NCBI RefSeq assembly: GCF_007197755.1
Contig: NZ_CP041636.1
Coordinates: 1,524,001 to 1,588,000 of the forward strand
Origin: Ferrovibrio terrae
GTDB lineage: Bacteria; Pseudomonadota; Alphaproteobacteria; Ferrovibrionales; Ferrovibrionaceae
Reading direction: 5' to 3'
Length of the DNA: 64,000 nt
The position numbers and the translations under genes were made by a program. Shown here piece after piece: positions 1 through 7,316 of this stretch; the stretch's first letter is position 1; every line of letters begins with the position of its first letter. Below the pieces are notes generated by a model. That model did not search any database. It was given only the letters and a program-made list of their open reading frames with translations, and had not been told where the DNA came from.

Positions 1-575
1 CCGGCGCGGCCTACGACCCGCCGATGGGACGGCCGGTCTACGAACGCACTGTCACGCCCTATCGCCGGCCCTACAAGACACGCGACGGTTATCTCTCAGT
101 GCTGGTCTATAATGACAAACAGTGGACGCGGTTTGCCGAACTGATCGACCGGCCGGATCTGGCGGCCGATCCACGCTTCCGCAGCCAGGCGGCGCGGAGC
201 CAGAACATGGCGGCTTTCTGCACCATGGTGGCGGAAATCCTGGCCGGCCGGACCTCGGTGGAGTGGATCGCTCTGCTGGAACGTGCCGAAATTCCGGTCG
301 CCCGCCTCAATACTACCCAGGATCTCTACACCGATCCGCACCTGGCCGATGTCGGTTTCTTCAAGTCCATCGACGATCCGCATGACGGGACGCTGCGTCT
401 GCCGGACTATCCGGTCCGCTTCTCGCAGACGCCGGGCCATTTCGAGCGCGGCGGGCCGATGCTGGGCGAACATACGGCCGAAGTGCTGCACGAACTCGGC
501 ATGGATGATGCCGAGTTGGAAGGACTGGAAAACCGTGGCGCCATCCGGCGCTGGCAGGGGAAGGCCGGAGCATGA
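1..575 (+). CDS. CaiB/BaiF family (class III) CoA-transferase, 5' end missing
   Basis: The reading frame is open from the window edge, so only about 190 C-terminal residues of a family that usually has about 400 are present. The visible part has the class III CoA-transferase C-terminal pattern: a PYRRPYKTRDGYL segment, a LIDRPDLAADPRF segment, an IPVARLNT segment where the chain rewraps, and a final LGEHTAEVL motif. Such enzymes move CoA between carboxylic acids through aspartyl-CoA intermediates; the catalytic Asp would lie upstream of the window. The stop overlaps the next start (ATGA), so it is coupled to the crotonase. The substrate cannot be read from this fragment. Confidence 0.9.
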   Translation, partial: GAAYDPPMGRPVYERTVTPYRRPYKTRDGYLSVLVYNDKQWTRFAELIDRPDLAADPRFRSQAARSQNMAAFCTMVAEILAGRTSVEWIALLERAEIPVARLNTTQDLYTDPHLADVGFFKSIDDPHDGTLRLPDYPVRFSQTPGHFERGGPMLGEHTAEVLHELGMDDAELEGLENRGAIRRWQGKAGA

Positions 576-1336
576 GCGAAGATATCCTGTTTGACCGCCG
601 CGGTGCCGTCGCGGTCATCACCATCAACCGGCCGGAGCAGCGCAACGCGATCAGTTCGGGCGTTCGCCGTGGCCTGCGCGATGCCTTCGAATGTTTCGAG
701 GCAGACGAATCCGCGCATGTCGCCATTCTGACCGGCACTGGTGAAAAGGCCTTCTGTGCCGGCATGGACCTGAAGGAGGCGGCCGATACCATGCTCGGCG
801 TGCCGCCGCGCGATTTCCTGCCGATCATCGGTGATACCGTTCAGGTGACCAAGCCGGTGATTGCCGCGGTGAACGGTGTTGCCTATGCCGGCGGCTGGCT
901 GCTGACGCAGATGTGTGATCTGTGCATCGCTGCCGAGCATGCCACTTTCGCGATCACCGAGGGCAAGGTCGGCCGGGGCATGCCCTGGGCGGCGCCACTC
1001 GGCCATATCATTCCGCAGCGGCTGATGATGGAATTGCTGCTGACCGGTGATCCGATCGATGCCCGGCGTGGCTATGAAATCGGCTTCGTCAACCGCGTGG
1101 TGCCGGCTGCGGATCTGATGCCGGCCGCCATGGCGATGGCGGAGAAGATCGCCGCCAATGCGCCGCTGACCGTGCGCGCCGCGCGGGAACTCGTCTATCT
1201 TTCGACTGAGATGGGCCGTTCCGCCGCCCTGCGTGCAGGTTATCATTTGTTCGAACGGGTCTACCGCAGTGAAGATGCGCAGGAAGGTCCGCGCGCATTC
1301 AAGGAAAAACGCAAGCCACAATGGCGCGGCCGGTGA
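572..1336 (+). CDS. Enoyl-CoA hydratase/isomerase (crotonase) family protein
   Basis: This 254-residue crotonase-fold protein has the first oxyanion-hole segment KAFCAGMDLKEA near residue 60, a second around NGVAYAGGWLL near residue 100, and the typical C-terminal helix ending in FKEKRKPQW. It probably hydrates, isomerises or cleaves an acyl-CoA made by the overlapping CoA-transferase. The region where a hydratase carries its second catalytic Glu reads EGKVGRGMPWAAP, which departs from the classical E-x-x-x-G-L pattern, so the reaction is open. Cotranscription with the CoA-transferase (ATGA overlap) and the TRAP genes downstream suggests uptake, CoA activation and breakdown of one carboxylic acid. 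Confidence 0.9.
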   Translation: MSEDILFDRRGAVAVITINRPEQRNAISSGVRRGLRDAFECFEADESAHVAILTGTGEKAFCAGMDLKEAADTMLGVPPRDFLPIIGDTVQVTKPVIAAVNGVAYAGGWLLTQMCDLCIAAEHATFAITEGKVGRGMPWAAPLGHIIPQRLMMELLLTGDPIDARRGYEIGFVNRVVPAADLMPAAMAMAEKIAANAPLTVRAARELVYLSTEMGRSAALRAGYHLFERVYRSEDAQEGPRAFKEKRKPQWRGR

Positions 1337-1373
1337 ATTCAACACCGGTGCAATCGGGGAAGCGGAGGGGTGC

Positions 1374-1919
1374 ATGCAGATGCTGGACAGATTGACGGCG
1401 GGTGTTGAAAAAGCATTCCTGTACCTGACCGGTCTTGGGTTGATGGCGATCATGCTGGTGATCGTGGTCGATGTAGTGATGCGCTATCTGTTCTCTGCAC
1501 CGCTGAGCTGGTCCTACGATCTGATCGGAATGTATCTCGTCACGTTGGTTTTCTTCCTCGCGCTGGCCGACACTTTCCGGCGTGGCGGCCACATCAAGGT
1601 CGACCTGTTCGAGAGCCTGCGCGGCAATCGCCTGTTCGCCGTCGCCGAAATACTCTGCTACTGCACCGCGCTGGTCTTCTTCGCGCTGATCCTGAAGCAG
1701 ATGATTGAGAGCGGCGTGGACGGGATGCTCGCCGGCGACGTGGTCGACGGCGCCATCCCATGGCCAACCTGGCCACCCTATCTGATGGCGGCGCTGGGCG
1801 TTGCCCTGCTGATGATCCGTGTCACGCTGAACACCATTCGCCGCATCGCCGCACTCGCTGCCGGCCGCGTTTATGAACAAGAAGGTGGCAACCACCTGCA
1901 TGTGGAGCATGTGGAATGA
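1374..1919 (+). CDS. TRAP transporter small permease subunit (DctQ family)
   Basis: The protein has about 181 residues and four predicted membrane segments, with the DctQ pattern VMRYLFSAPLSWSYDL near residue 40. The frame is open further upstream, but the ATG at 1374 follows a purine-rich AGCGGAGGGG and gives the usual family length; an ATG two codons later is equally possible. With DctM it forms the membrane part of a sodium-driven TRAP importer. The gene ends in an ATGA overlap with the large subunit. No DctP binding protein is in the window, so it may lie left of the edge or elsewhere. Confidence 0.88.
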   Translation: MQMLDRLTAGVEKAFLYLTGLGLMAIMLVIVVDVVMRYLFSAPLSWSYDLIGMYLVTLVFFLALADTFRRGGHIKVDLFESLRGNRLFAVAEILCYCTALVFFALILKQMIESGVDGMLAGDVVDGAIPWPTWPPYLMAALGVALLMIRVTLNTIRRIAALAAGRVYEQEGGNHLHVEHVE

Positions 1920-3205
1920 TTGTCGCGGCCGGACTGATCATGCTGCTGCTGCTACTGCTCTTCGGCATGCCGGTGGCGTTTGCACTGGGCGTCGCGGGTG
2001 TTGTCGGGCTCTACCTCAAGGGTGGCCTCGCCATGGTGCTCGGTGTTCTGAACACCACGCCGATTTCCGGCACATCGTCGTATGAACTGATTACCGTTCC
2101 GATGTTCATGTTGATGGCGGAATTCATCATCGTGAGCCGCATCGCCGATGAACTGTTCGACAGCGCCAAGGTCTGGCTCGGTCGCACGCCGGCCGGCCTG
2201 GCGATTTCCACCGCGCTGGCCGGTGCCGGTTTCGGGGCGATCTCGGGCTCCTCCACGGCATCCGCCGCTACTCTCTCAGGGACCAGCATTCCGGCAATGA
2301 TCCGCTACAAATACGATCCGCGTCTCGCCTCGGGCGTGGTGGCGATCTCCGGCACCCTGGCGATGCTGATCCCGCCCTCGATTGCCATCGTGCTGTACGG
2401 CCTGATCGCACAGGTCAGCATCAGCAAGCTGCTGATCGCGGGCATCATTCCTGGCCTTCTGGTCACACTGGTGATCATCCTGACCGTGCTGGTGCTGGCC
2501 GCGATCAATCCCTCGCATGCACCGGCTGGCTCGAGCTATACGATGCGCGAAAAACTCGCGTCTCTGCGCGTCGTCGGGCCGATGCTGGCGCTGATCATGC
2601 TGGTCACCGGTTGCATCTACCTGGGCATTGCCACGCCGACCGAAGCGGCGAGCCTGGGCGCCTTCGGCGCCATGGTGATCGCGATGATCCGCCGCCGGCT
2701 GACCTGGGCGACGCTGTGGCAGGCCCTGTTCAGTGCCTCGCGTACCACCTGCATGATCATCCTGATCATCATCTGTGCGCAGATCTTCGGGTATTACTTC
2801 ACCCTGACGGGCTTCACCCAGGGCCTGGTCAGCTATGTCGGTGGATTGGATGTGTCGCGCTGGGTGATATTCCTGCTGATCATCCTGATCTACCTCGCGC
2901 TGGGCTGCATCATGGACCAGATCGCCATCCTGTTCCTGACCGTGCCGGTTGTGCTTCCGGTGGTGACCGCGCTGGGCTTCGACCCCATCTGGTTCGGCAT
3001 CATCATCATCATCACCGCAGAGGTCGGCCTGGTGACGCCACCTGTCGGGCTCAACGTTTTCGTGGTCTCGGCCTATTCCAAGATTCCGGTGAAGGATATC
3101 TTCATCGGGGTGACGCCGCATGTGATTGCACATATGTTTGTCATCTTGATCCTGGCGATGTTCCCCGCCCTGGTAACGTGGCTGCCGTCAACCGTGCTGC
3201 AATAG
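1916..3205 (+). CDS. TRAP transporter large permease subunit (DctM family)
   Basis: At 429 residues this matches the DctM family length, with about a dozen hydrophobic segments. Visible hallmarks are the N-terminal LLFGMPVAFALGVAGVVGLY segment, the serine-rich FGAISGSSTASAATLSG region near residue 115, IPPSIAIVLYG near residue 155, and the C-terminal TPPVGLNVFVV segment near residue 370. It is the ion-coupled translocation subunit. It overlaps the small permease by four bases and is followed after seven bases by an MFS gene, so the block is probably one transcript. The substrate is unknown, but the CoA-transferase and crotonase upstream suggest a carboxylate. Confidence 0.93.
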   Translation: MIVAAGLIMLLLLLLFGMPVAFALGVAGVVGLYLKGGLAMVLGVLNTTPISGTSSYELITVPMFMLMAEFIIVSRIADELFDSAKVWLGRTPAGLAISTALAGAGFGAISGSSTASAATLSGTSIPAMIRYKYDPRLASGVVAISGTLAMLIPPSIAIVLYGLIAQVSISKLLIAGIIPGLLVTLVIILTVLVLAAINPSHAPAGSSYTMREKLASLRVVGPMLALIMLVTGCIYLGIATPTEAASLGAFGAMVIAMIRRRLTWATLWQALFSASRTTCMIILIIICAQIFGYYFTLTGFTQGLVSYVGGLDVSRWVIFLLIILIYLALGCIMDQIAILFLTVPVVLPVVTALGFDPIWFGIIIIITAEVGLVTPPVGLNVFVVSAYSKIPVKDIFIGVTPHVIAHMFVILILAMFPALVTWLPSTVLQ

Positions 3206-3212
3206 GCGTATC

Positions 3213-4463
3213 GTGAGTGAATCTGGATCAGGTGCAGCAGGGCAGGACAACAGTCGCCTCGCCCTGCTTGCCCTGACCATCGCCTTCGGCTTCATCTTCG
3301 TTTCCCGCGGCGTGGCCGACAGCTGGATGGTGTTCTTGCTGCCGGTCGAGCAGGAATTTGGTGTTTCTCGCCAGCAGACGGCGGGTGTTTATTCCACTTA
3401 CATGCTCAGCACCGGTCTGAGCGCGCCGCTGGCGGGTCTGATGCTGCGCCGCTTCGGCGCGCGGCTCAATTATGCGCTCGGCGTGCTGCTGATTGGCTGC
3501 GCCATGCTGCTGGCTGCGCAGGCGCATGTCATTGCGGAACTCTATATATATGTCGGCGTGCTAGCCAGCATGGGTATCTCGGCGATCGGCATCGTTCCGG
3601 CATCGGCGCTGATTGGCCACTGGTATCGCCATCGCATGTCGGTTGCCATGGGCGCGGCCTATGCCGGGCTTGGCTCGGGTTCACTGCTGATGGTGCCGCT
3701 GGCACAATGGTCGATCGAATGGCAGGGTTGGCGCGGCACCTATACGACGATGGGCTGGAGTCTCGCGGTTCTGCTGCTGCTGACACTGATATTGCCATGG
3801 CATCGCCTGCATGGCACCGGAAGAGCGCAAGGTGCATCGGGCGACAGCGCCGCAGGCGAAGCCGGCATCACTCTGCGCCGAGCCCTGCGGCGGCCGGAAT
3901 TCATCGGCCTCGCCGTCTCCTTCGCGTTCACCGGTTTCAGCATGTATATGGTGATCGTTCAGGTCGTGCCTTTCCTCGTCGACAGCGGCTATGCGCCGCT
4001 AAAGGCTGCCACCGCTTTCGGCCTTGCCGGCATGCTTTCGGTCTTCGGAGTGATATCCACCGGCTGGCTGTCGCATCGCTACGGCCTGCGCCCGATTGCG
4101 CTGCTGAGCTTTGCCTGCACCTTCACCGGAATCTTCTGCCTGCTGGGCCTAAGCTTTCGCAATTCCGAACTGCTGCTGGTCTGCTTCGTCGGAATTTTCG
4201 GCATCGCACAAGGCGCACGTGGACCGGTTGTGGCAACGATGTCGAACCGGCTGTTCCCTGGCCCGTCGGCGGCAGCAATCTATGGCGTGATCTTCGCCTG
4301 CAGTAATGTCGGCGCTGGCATCGGCGCGTGGATCTCCGGTTATCTTCACGACGCCAGCGACAGCTACCGTCCGGCGCTGCTGCTGGCGGCAGCGGGCATT
4401 GCTCTCGCCGCGGCGCCTTTCCTGCTGCAGCGCGCCTTCCGCTCGCCCACCGCCGTTGTCTGA
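3213..4463 (+). CDS. MFS transporter
   Basis: This 416-residue protein has about 12 membrane segments and starts with GTG seven bases after dctM. An MFS loop motif is seen around MLRRFGARLNYALG (residue 75) and a matching one in the second half (GWLSHRYGLRPIALL, residue 290). It resembles monocarboxylate-porter-like carriers (N-terminal SWMVFLLPVEQEFG). Having two unrelated carriers, TRAP and MFS, in one operon suggests that either the substrate and a product, or import and export, are handled separately. The solute cannot be assigned from sequence. Confidence 0.88.
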   Translation: MSESGSGAAGQDNSRLALLALTIAFGFIFVSRGVADSWMVFLLPVEQEFGVSRQQTAGVYSTYMLSTGLSAPLAGLMLRRFGARLNYALGVLLIGCAMLLAAQAHVIAELYIYVGVLASMGISAIGIVPASALIGHWYRHRMSVAMGAAYAGLGSGSLLMVPLAQWSIEWQGWRGTYTTMGWSLAVLLLLTLILPWHRLHGTGRAQGASGDSAAGEAGITLRRALRRPEFIGLAVSFAFTGFSMYMVIVQVVPFLVDSGYAPLKAATAFGLAGMLSVFGVISTGWLSHRYGLRPIALLSFACTFTGIFCLLGLSFRNSELLLVCFVGIFGIAQGARGPVVATMSNRLFPGPSAAAIYGVIFACSNVGAGIGAWISGYLHDASDSYRPALLLAAAGIALAAAPFLLQRAFRSPTAVV

Positions 4464-4478
4464 ACCGGGAGATTTTCG

Positions 4479-5192
4479 ATGACCGCAGTGATTGTCACAC
4501 CGCGACTGGCCGCTTCGCTGATCCTGCTGCGCGACGGTGCCCGGGGCCTCGAAGTCATGATGGTGGAACGTACCGGCTCGGCCAGCTACGCCGCCGGTAA
4601 GTTCGTGTTTCCCGGCGGCACCGTGGATGCCACGGATGCCGGGTTCGCCGGTACGGATGCACCGGATGCGGCACTGCGCGTGGCTGCGATCCGTGAAGCC
4701 TACGAGGAATGCGGTCTGCTGGTGGCAGAAACGATGCCGGCCGACAGCGGACAGGGTCAGGATTTCGCCCGGCTTCTGCAGGCCGGGTGCAGGCTGGCAA
4801 TGCAGTCGTTGGTGCCCTTCGCGCACTGGATCACCCCCCCGCATCTGCCCAAACGTTTCGACACGCATTTCTTCCTTGCGCCGGCACCGCTGAACCAGGT
4901 GGCGGCCGCGGATTTGCGTGAGGTGGTTTCGGCAGCCTGGCTGCAGCCGGGCGCGGTGGTCGCCGCGGCCGAGGCGGCCGAACTGAATCTGATGTTCGCG
5001 ACCTATATGAACCTGCGCTGGCTGGCCCGCTTTGAGTCGGTGGCGACGGCGCTTGCGGCAGCGCAGAACCGACCCATCATAACCGTGATCCCCGAACCGT
5101 CAGACAGCCCGGAAGGCCGGGTCTTCCTGATTCCTGAAGCCGCCGCCTATGGCGAAACGGCCGTTCTCGAACACCGTTTCCGCCGCACCTGA
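4479..5192 (+). CDS. Nudix hydrolase, NUDT19-like
   Basis: The protein has 237 residues. The Nudix box is visible as FPGGTVDA near residue 44 followed, after an insertion, by REAYEECGLL near residue 71 (the REUxEExGU core that binds magnesium). The long insertion between the glycine and the RE element and the LxPFAHWITPP segment near residue 110 are typical of the NUDT19-like branch, where acyl-CoA or CoA diphosphatase activity is known. An enzyme that cleaves CoA species fits the CoA-linked catabolic genes upstream. The start ATG follows CGGGAG closely. It ends the co-directional block. Confidence 0.85.
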   Translation: MTAVIVTPRLAASLILLRDGARGLEVMMVERTGSASYAAGKFVFPGGTVDATDAGFAGTDAPDAALRVAAIREAYEECGLLVAETMPADSGQGQDFARLLQAGCRLAMQSLVPFAHWITPPHLPKRFDTHFFLAPAPLNQVAAADLREVVSAAWLQPGAVVAAAEAAELNLMFATYMNLRWLARFESVATALAAAQNRPIITVIPEPSDSPEGRVFLIPEAAAYGETAVLEHRFRRT

Positions 5193-5422
5193 CCCCTGCG
5201 ATGGCCTTTGAAGCGGACCCCTGCTTACAGTGGCCGGATATTGTCTGGCGCGACTGCATTTCGCGCTCGTAGAGGCGGGTCTGCTTTGGGCAGTTCGGCC
5301 TGCATTCCGGGAACTCCTCTTCCAGGCCGATCTGAGAATGCTCGCATTCCTGATCTGAGTTGGCGCGAGTGTACCTGTGGACCGCTCGCAGGAAGCCGAG
5401 CAGGCGGTTATTCCAAGGCGAG
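5193..5422. other. Intergenic stretch without recognisable gene
   Basis: This segment between the Nudix gene and the GntR remnant has no convincing gene on either strand. It contains a short hairpin, GAATGC-TC-GCATTC near 5336, and two copies of GATCTGAG flanking it. A minus-strand frame runs through it but has no family resemblance that I can see. It may be worn-down insertion or regulator sequence. Confidence 0.5.
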
Positions 5423-5660
5423 CTAACGCGCTGTCCGCGGGTCAGATGCCGACAGGTCCTGCTCAAGGGTCTGCCAGTATGAACCTTCCTTGCGGACAAT
5501 ATGCTTCAGCACCATATCTATCGCCGCGTCGACCTCGTTCTTGCGCAGCAGGCGGGCAATTTCCTTATGCTCTCCCATCGATTTCTTCATATGATGTTCG
5601 TCGCGGCCGAGTTTGTTGCGCAACGCTGTCCTCGCCGACCATACCGCCTGGTACTCGGAA
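5423..5660 (-). pseudogene. GntR-family regulator remnant (C-terminal FCD part only)
   Basis: The minus-strand frame ending at 5423 encodes about 75 residues that read like the last helices of a FadR-type (FCD) ligand domain: a WSARTALRNKLG helix, then MGEHKEIARLLRKNEVDAA and a final VLKHIV helix. This is the usual EHxxIxxAxxxxDxxxAxxxMxxHL ending of GntR regulators. The N-terminal winged helix and most of the FCD domain are absent; further upstream the frame runs into the opposite-strand SDR gene. It is probably what is left of the regulator of the neighbouring catabolic genes. Resemblance judged by eye. Confidence 0.6.
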
Positions 5661-5718
5661 GCATCCGTGGCTGAACTGCAGACTAAAGCGGCGAGCGAGA
5701 TCTGCTTATGGGAGCACA

Positions 5719-6438
5719 ATGGGAATGACGCGTAAGGTCTTGGTATCGGGTGGTACGAGTGGAATTGGGGCGGGTATCGCGCAGGCTTTCCGCGACCACG
5801 GTGACAGCGTGATTGCCGTCGGCCTTGCCGGGCCGGAACTGGACACAGCCGCAAAGGATGGAGCCTTTCGGGGCATAACCTTGAAGGCACTCGATGTCTC
5901 CGACCAGCAGGCCGTGGATGATTTGGCCGGATCCTTGGGCGACCTGGATGTTCTGGTCAATTGCGCGGGGATGATCCGTCGCATGGCGGAATACGAAATG
6001 GCGACCTTTCTCAAGGTGCTGGATGTCAACCTGTCCGGCACGATGCGTCTGTGCATGGCGTGCAAGCCGCAGCTGGCGGCACGGCGCGGTGCCATCGTGA
6101 ACATGGCCTCCATGCTCAGCTTCTTCGGCGGTCCGGCAGTGCCGGCCTATTCGGCGAGCAAGGGCGGCGTGATGCAGTTGACCAAGTCGCTGGCCGTGGC
6201 CTGGGCCAAGGAAGGCATTCGGGTCAATGCTGTGGCGCCGGGCTGGATTGCCACACCGCTGACCCAGGCGCTGCAGGACGACGCGGCCCGCAGTCAGGTC
6301 ATACTCGACCGTACGCCGATGGCACGCTGGGGCACTCCGGCCGATGTGGCGAAGGCCGTGCTTTTCCTGGCGTCTGATAAGGCTGATTTCATCACGGGCG
6401 CGATTCTGCCGGTCGATGGCGGCTATGCCGCAATGTAA
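5719..6438 (+). CDS. Short-chain dehydrogenase/reductase (SDR)
   Basis: This is a 239-residue classical SDR: SGGTSGIG nucleotide-binding turn near residue 8, NCAG near residue 81, catalytic Ser in the NMASMLSF strand, and the YSASKGG active-site Tyr/Lys pair near residue 145, with a C-terminal ITGAILPVDGG. The acidic/neutral residue after the second strand does not clearly decide NAD or NADP. The frame is open upstream, but GGGAG just before the ATG at 5719 (or the in-frame ATG at 5725) and the family N-terminus set the start. It is 11 bases from the cupin gene, so the pair is an operon. Confidence 0.9.
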   Translation: MGMTRKVLVSGGTSGIGAGIAQAFRDHGDSVIAVGLAGPELDTAAKDGAFRGITLKALDVSDQQAVDDLAGSLGDLDVLVNCAGMIRRMAEYEMATFLKVLDVNLSGTMRLCMACKPQLAARRGAIVNMASMLSFFGGPAVPAYSASKGGVMQLTKSLAVAWAKEGIRVNAVAPGWIATPLTQALQDDAARSQVILDRTPMARWGTPADVAKAVLFLASDKADFITGAILPVDGGYAAM

Positions 6439-6449
6439 GGAGTGACCAG

Positions 6450-6962
6450 ATGACCGATACCAGCCGTATGCCCTACCAGCTGCCGTTTCCGCCCGAAGCG
6501 GCCGCCGAGATTGTGATTTCCTCACCCATCCCGGAGGATGAACGCGTCTGGGTGCCGCAGGCCGAGAATGTGTGGTTCCGGCCACTCTGCCTGCATGCGA
6601 GCCAGGGTTACTGGGTGAACCTGCTGCGCGTGCGTCGCTCCGGTGTACTCAGCCGCCATCGCCATCCGGCCCCGGTGCATGGCCATGTGCTGCGTGGCAA
6701 ATGGCATTACCTGGAGCATGACTGGGTGGCGACGACCGGATCGTATGTTTTCGAGCCGCCGGGTGAAACCCACACGCTGGTGGTGCCGGAAGACTGCCCG
6801 GAGATGATTACCCTGTTCCACATCACCGGCTCGATGATCTACGTCGATCCCTGGGGCAAGGTGACGGCTTACGAGGATGTCTTCAGCAAGATCGAGATGT
6901 GTCGCAAGCATTATGAATCCTGCGGTCTTGGGGGCGCTTATCTGGACCAGTTCATTCGATAA
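6450..6962 (+). CDS. Cupin, 2,4'-dihydroxyacetophenone dioxygenase-like
   Basis: The protein has 170 residues with one cupin barrel. HRHPAPVHGHV near residue 67 supplies metal-ligand histidines, followed by GKWHYLEHDW and the second motif PPGETHTLVV near residue 105. The overall layout, including the N-terminal WVPQAENVWFRPLCL, resembles 2,4'-dihydroxyacetophenone dioxygenases, iron enzymes that split a C-C bond next to a ketone. With the SDR immediately upstream, an oxidation followed by ring-side-chain cleavage can be imagined. Many relatives of this fold are uncharacterised, so the name is at family level only. Confidence 0.8.
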   Translation: MTDTSRMPYQLPFPPEAAAEIVISSPIPEDERVWVPQAENVWFRPLCLHASQGYWVNLLRVRRSGVLSRHRHPAPVHGHVLRGKWHYLEHDWVATTGSYVFEPPGETHTLVVPEDCPEMITLFHITGSMIYVDPWGKVTAYEDVFSKIEMCRKHYESCGLGGAYLDQFIR

Positions 6963-7024
6963 TCCACAAGTTTGAAGCCTGGTGCCTCTCTGGGGTTGAT
7001 CACCGGCTTGCTTTGCAAATCTGT

Positions 7025-7135
7025 TCAGTTGTTACGACAGTCCAGAATTTCCTGCTCACGCATGAGGTCAATTTTCTGATGCAGTAACTCGATCTCGAGT
7101 TCTGCCTTCACGTTGACGTCGTAGTCGTTGTCCCC
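7025..7135 (-). pseudogene. DUF1003 protein remnant (C-terminal tail)
   Basis: Translating the minus strand gives a 36-residue tail, DNDYDVNVKAELEIELLHQ followed by KIDLMREQEIL and a TGA stop. This is the signature C-terminus of DUF1003 membrane proteins (DYxVNLKAExEIxxLHxKxDxLR). An in-frame stop lies about six codons upstream, and the two-helix membrane part is missing. The rest of the 6963-7316 gap has no gene; an AT-rich patch near 7140-7165 (tattatatgctataaatcaat) may belong to a promoter for the cyclase. Confidence 0.65.
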
Positions 7136-7316
7136 GGTATTATATGCTATAAATCAATGACTTATTTCAAAGTCGAGCATCATTCCGGGCAATCCGGATT
7201 GGTGTTGGTCGTGACGAAGCTGTCCGCCCAGAGAGCTTTTCACGCTAAATCAATACTCCTGCGGTAATCTGCTGATCAATCTGGCCAAATTGGTCATCTG
7301 CGGGCGGGAAGAGCGA

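Noticed and set aside
5077-5499. Minus-strand frame of 140 codons across the Nudix end and the gap, considered as transposase remnant
   Set aside because: No recognisable transposase motif, and no inverted or target repeats at the ends that I could find.
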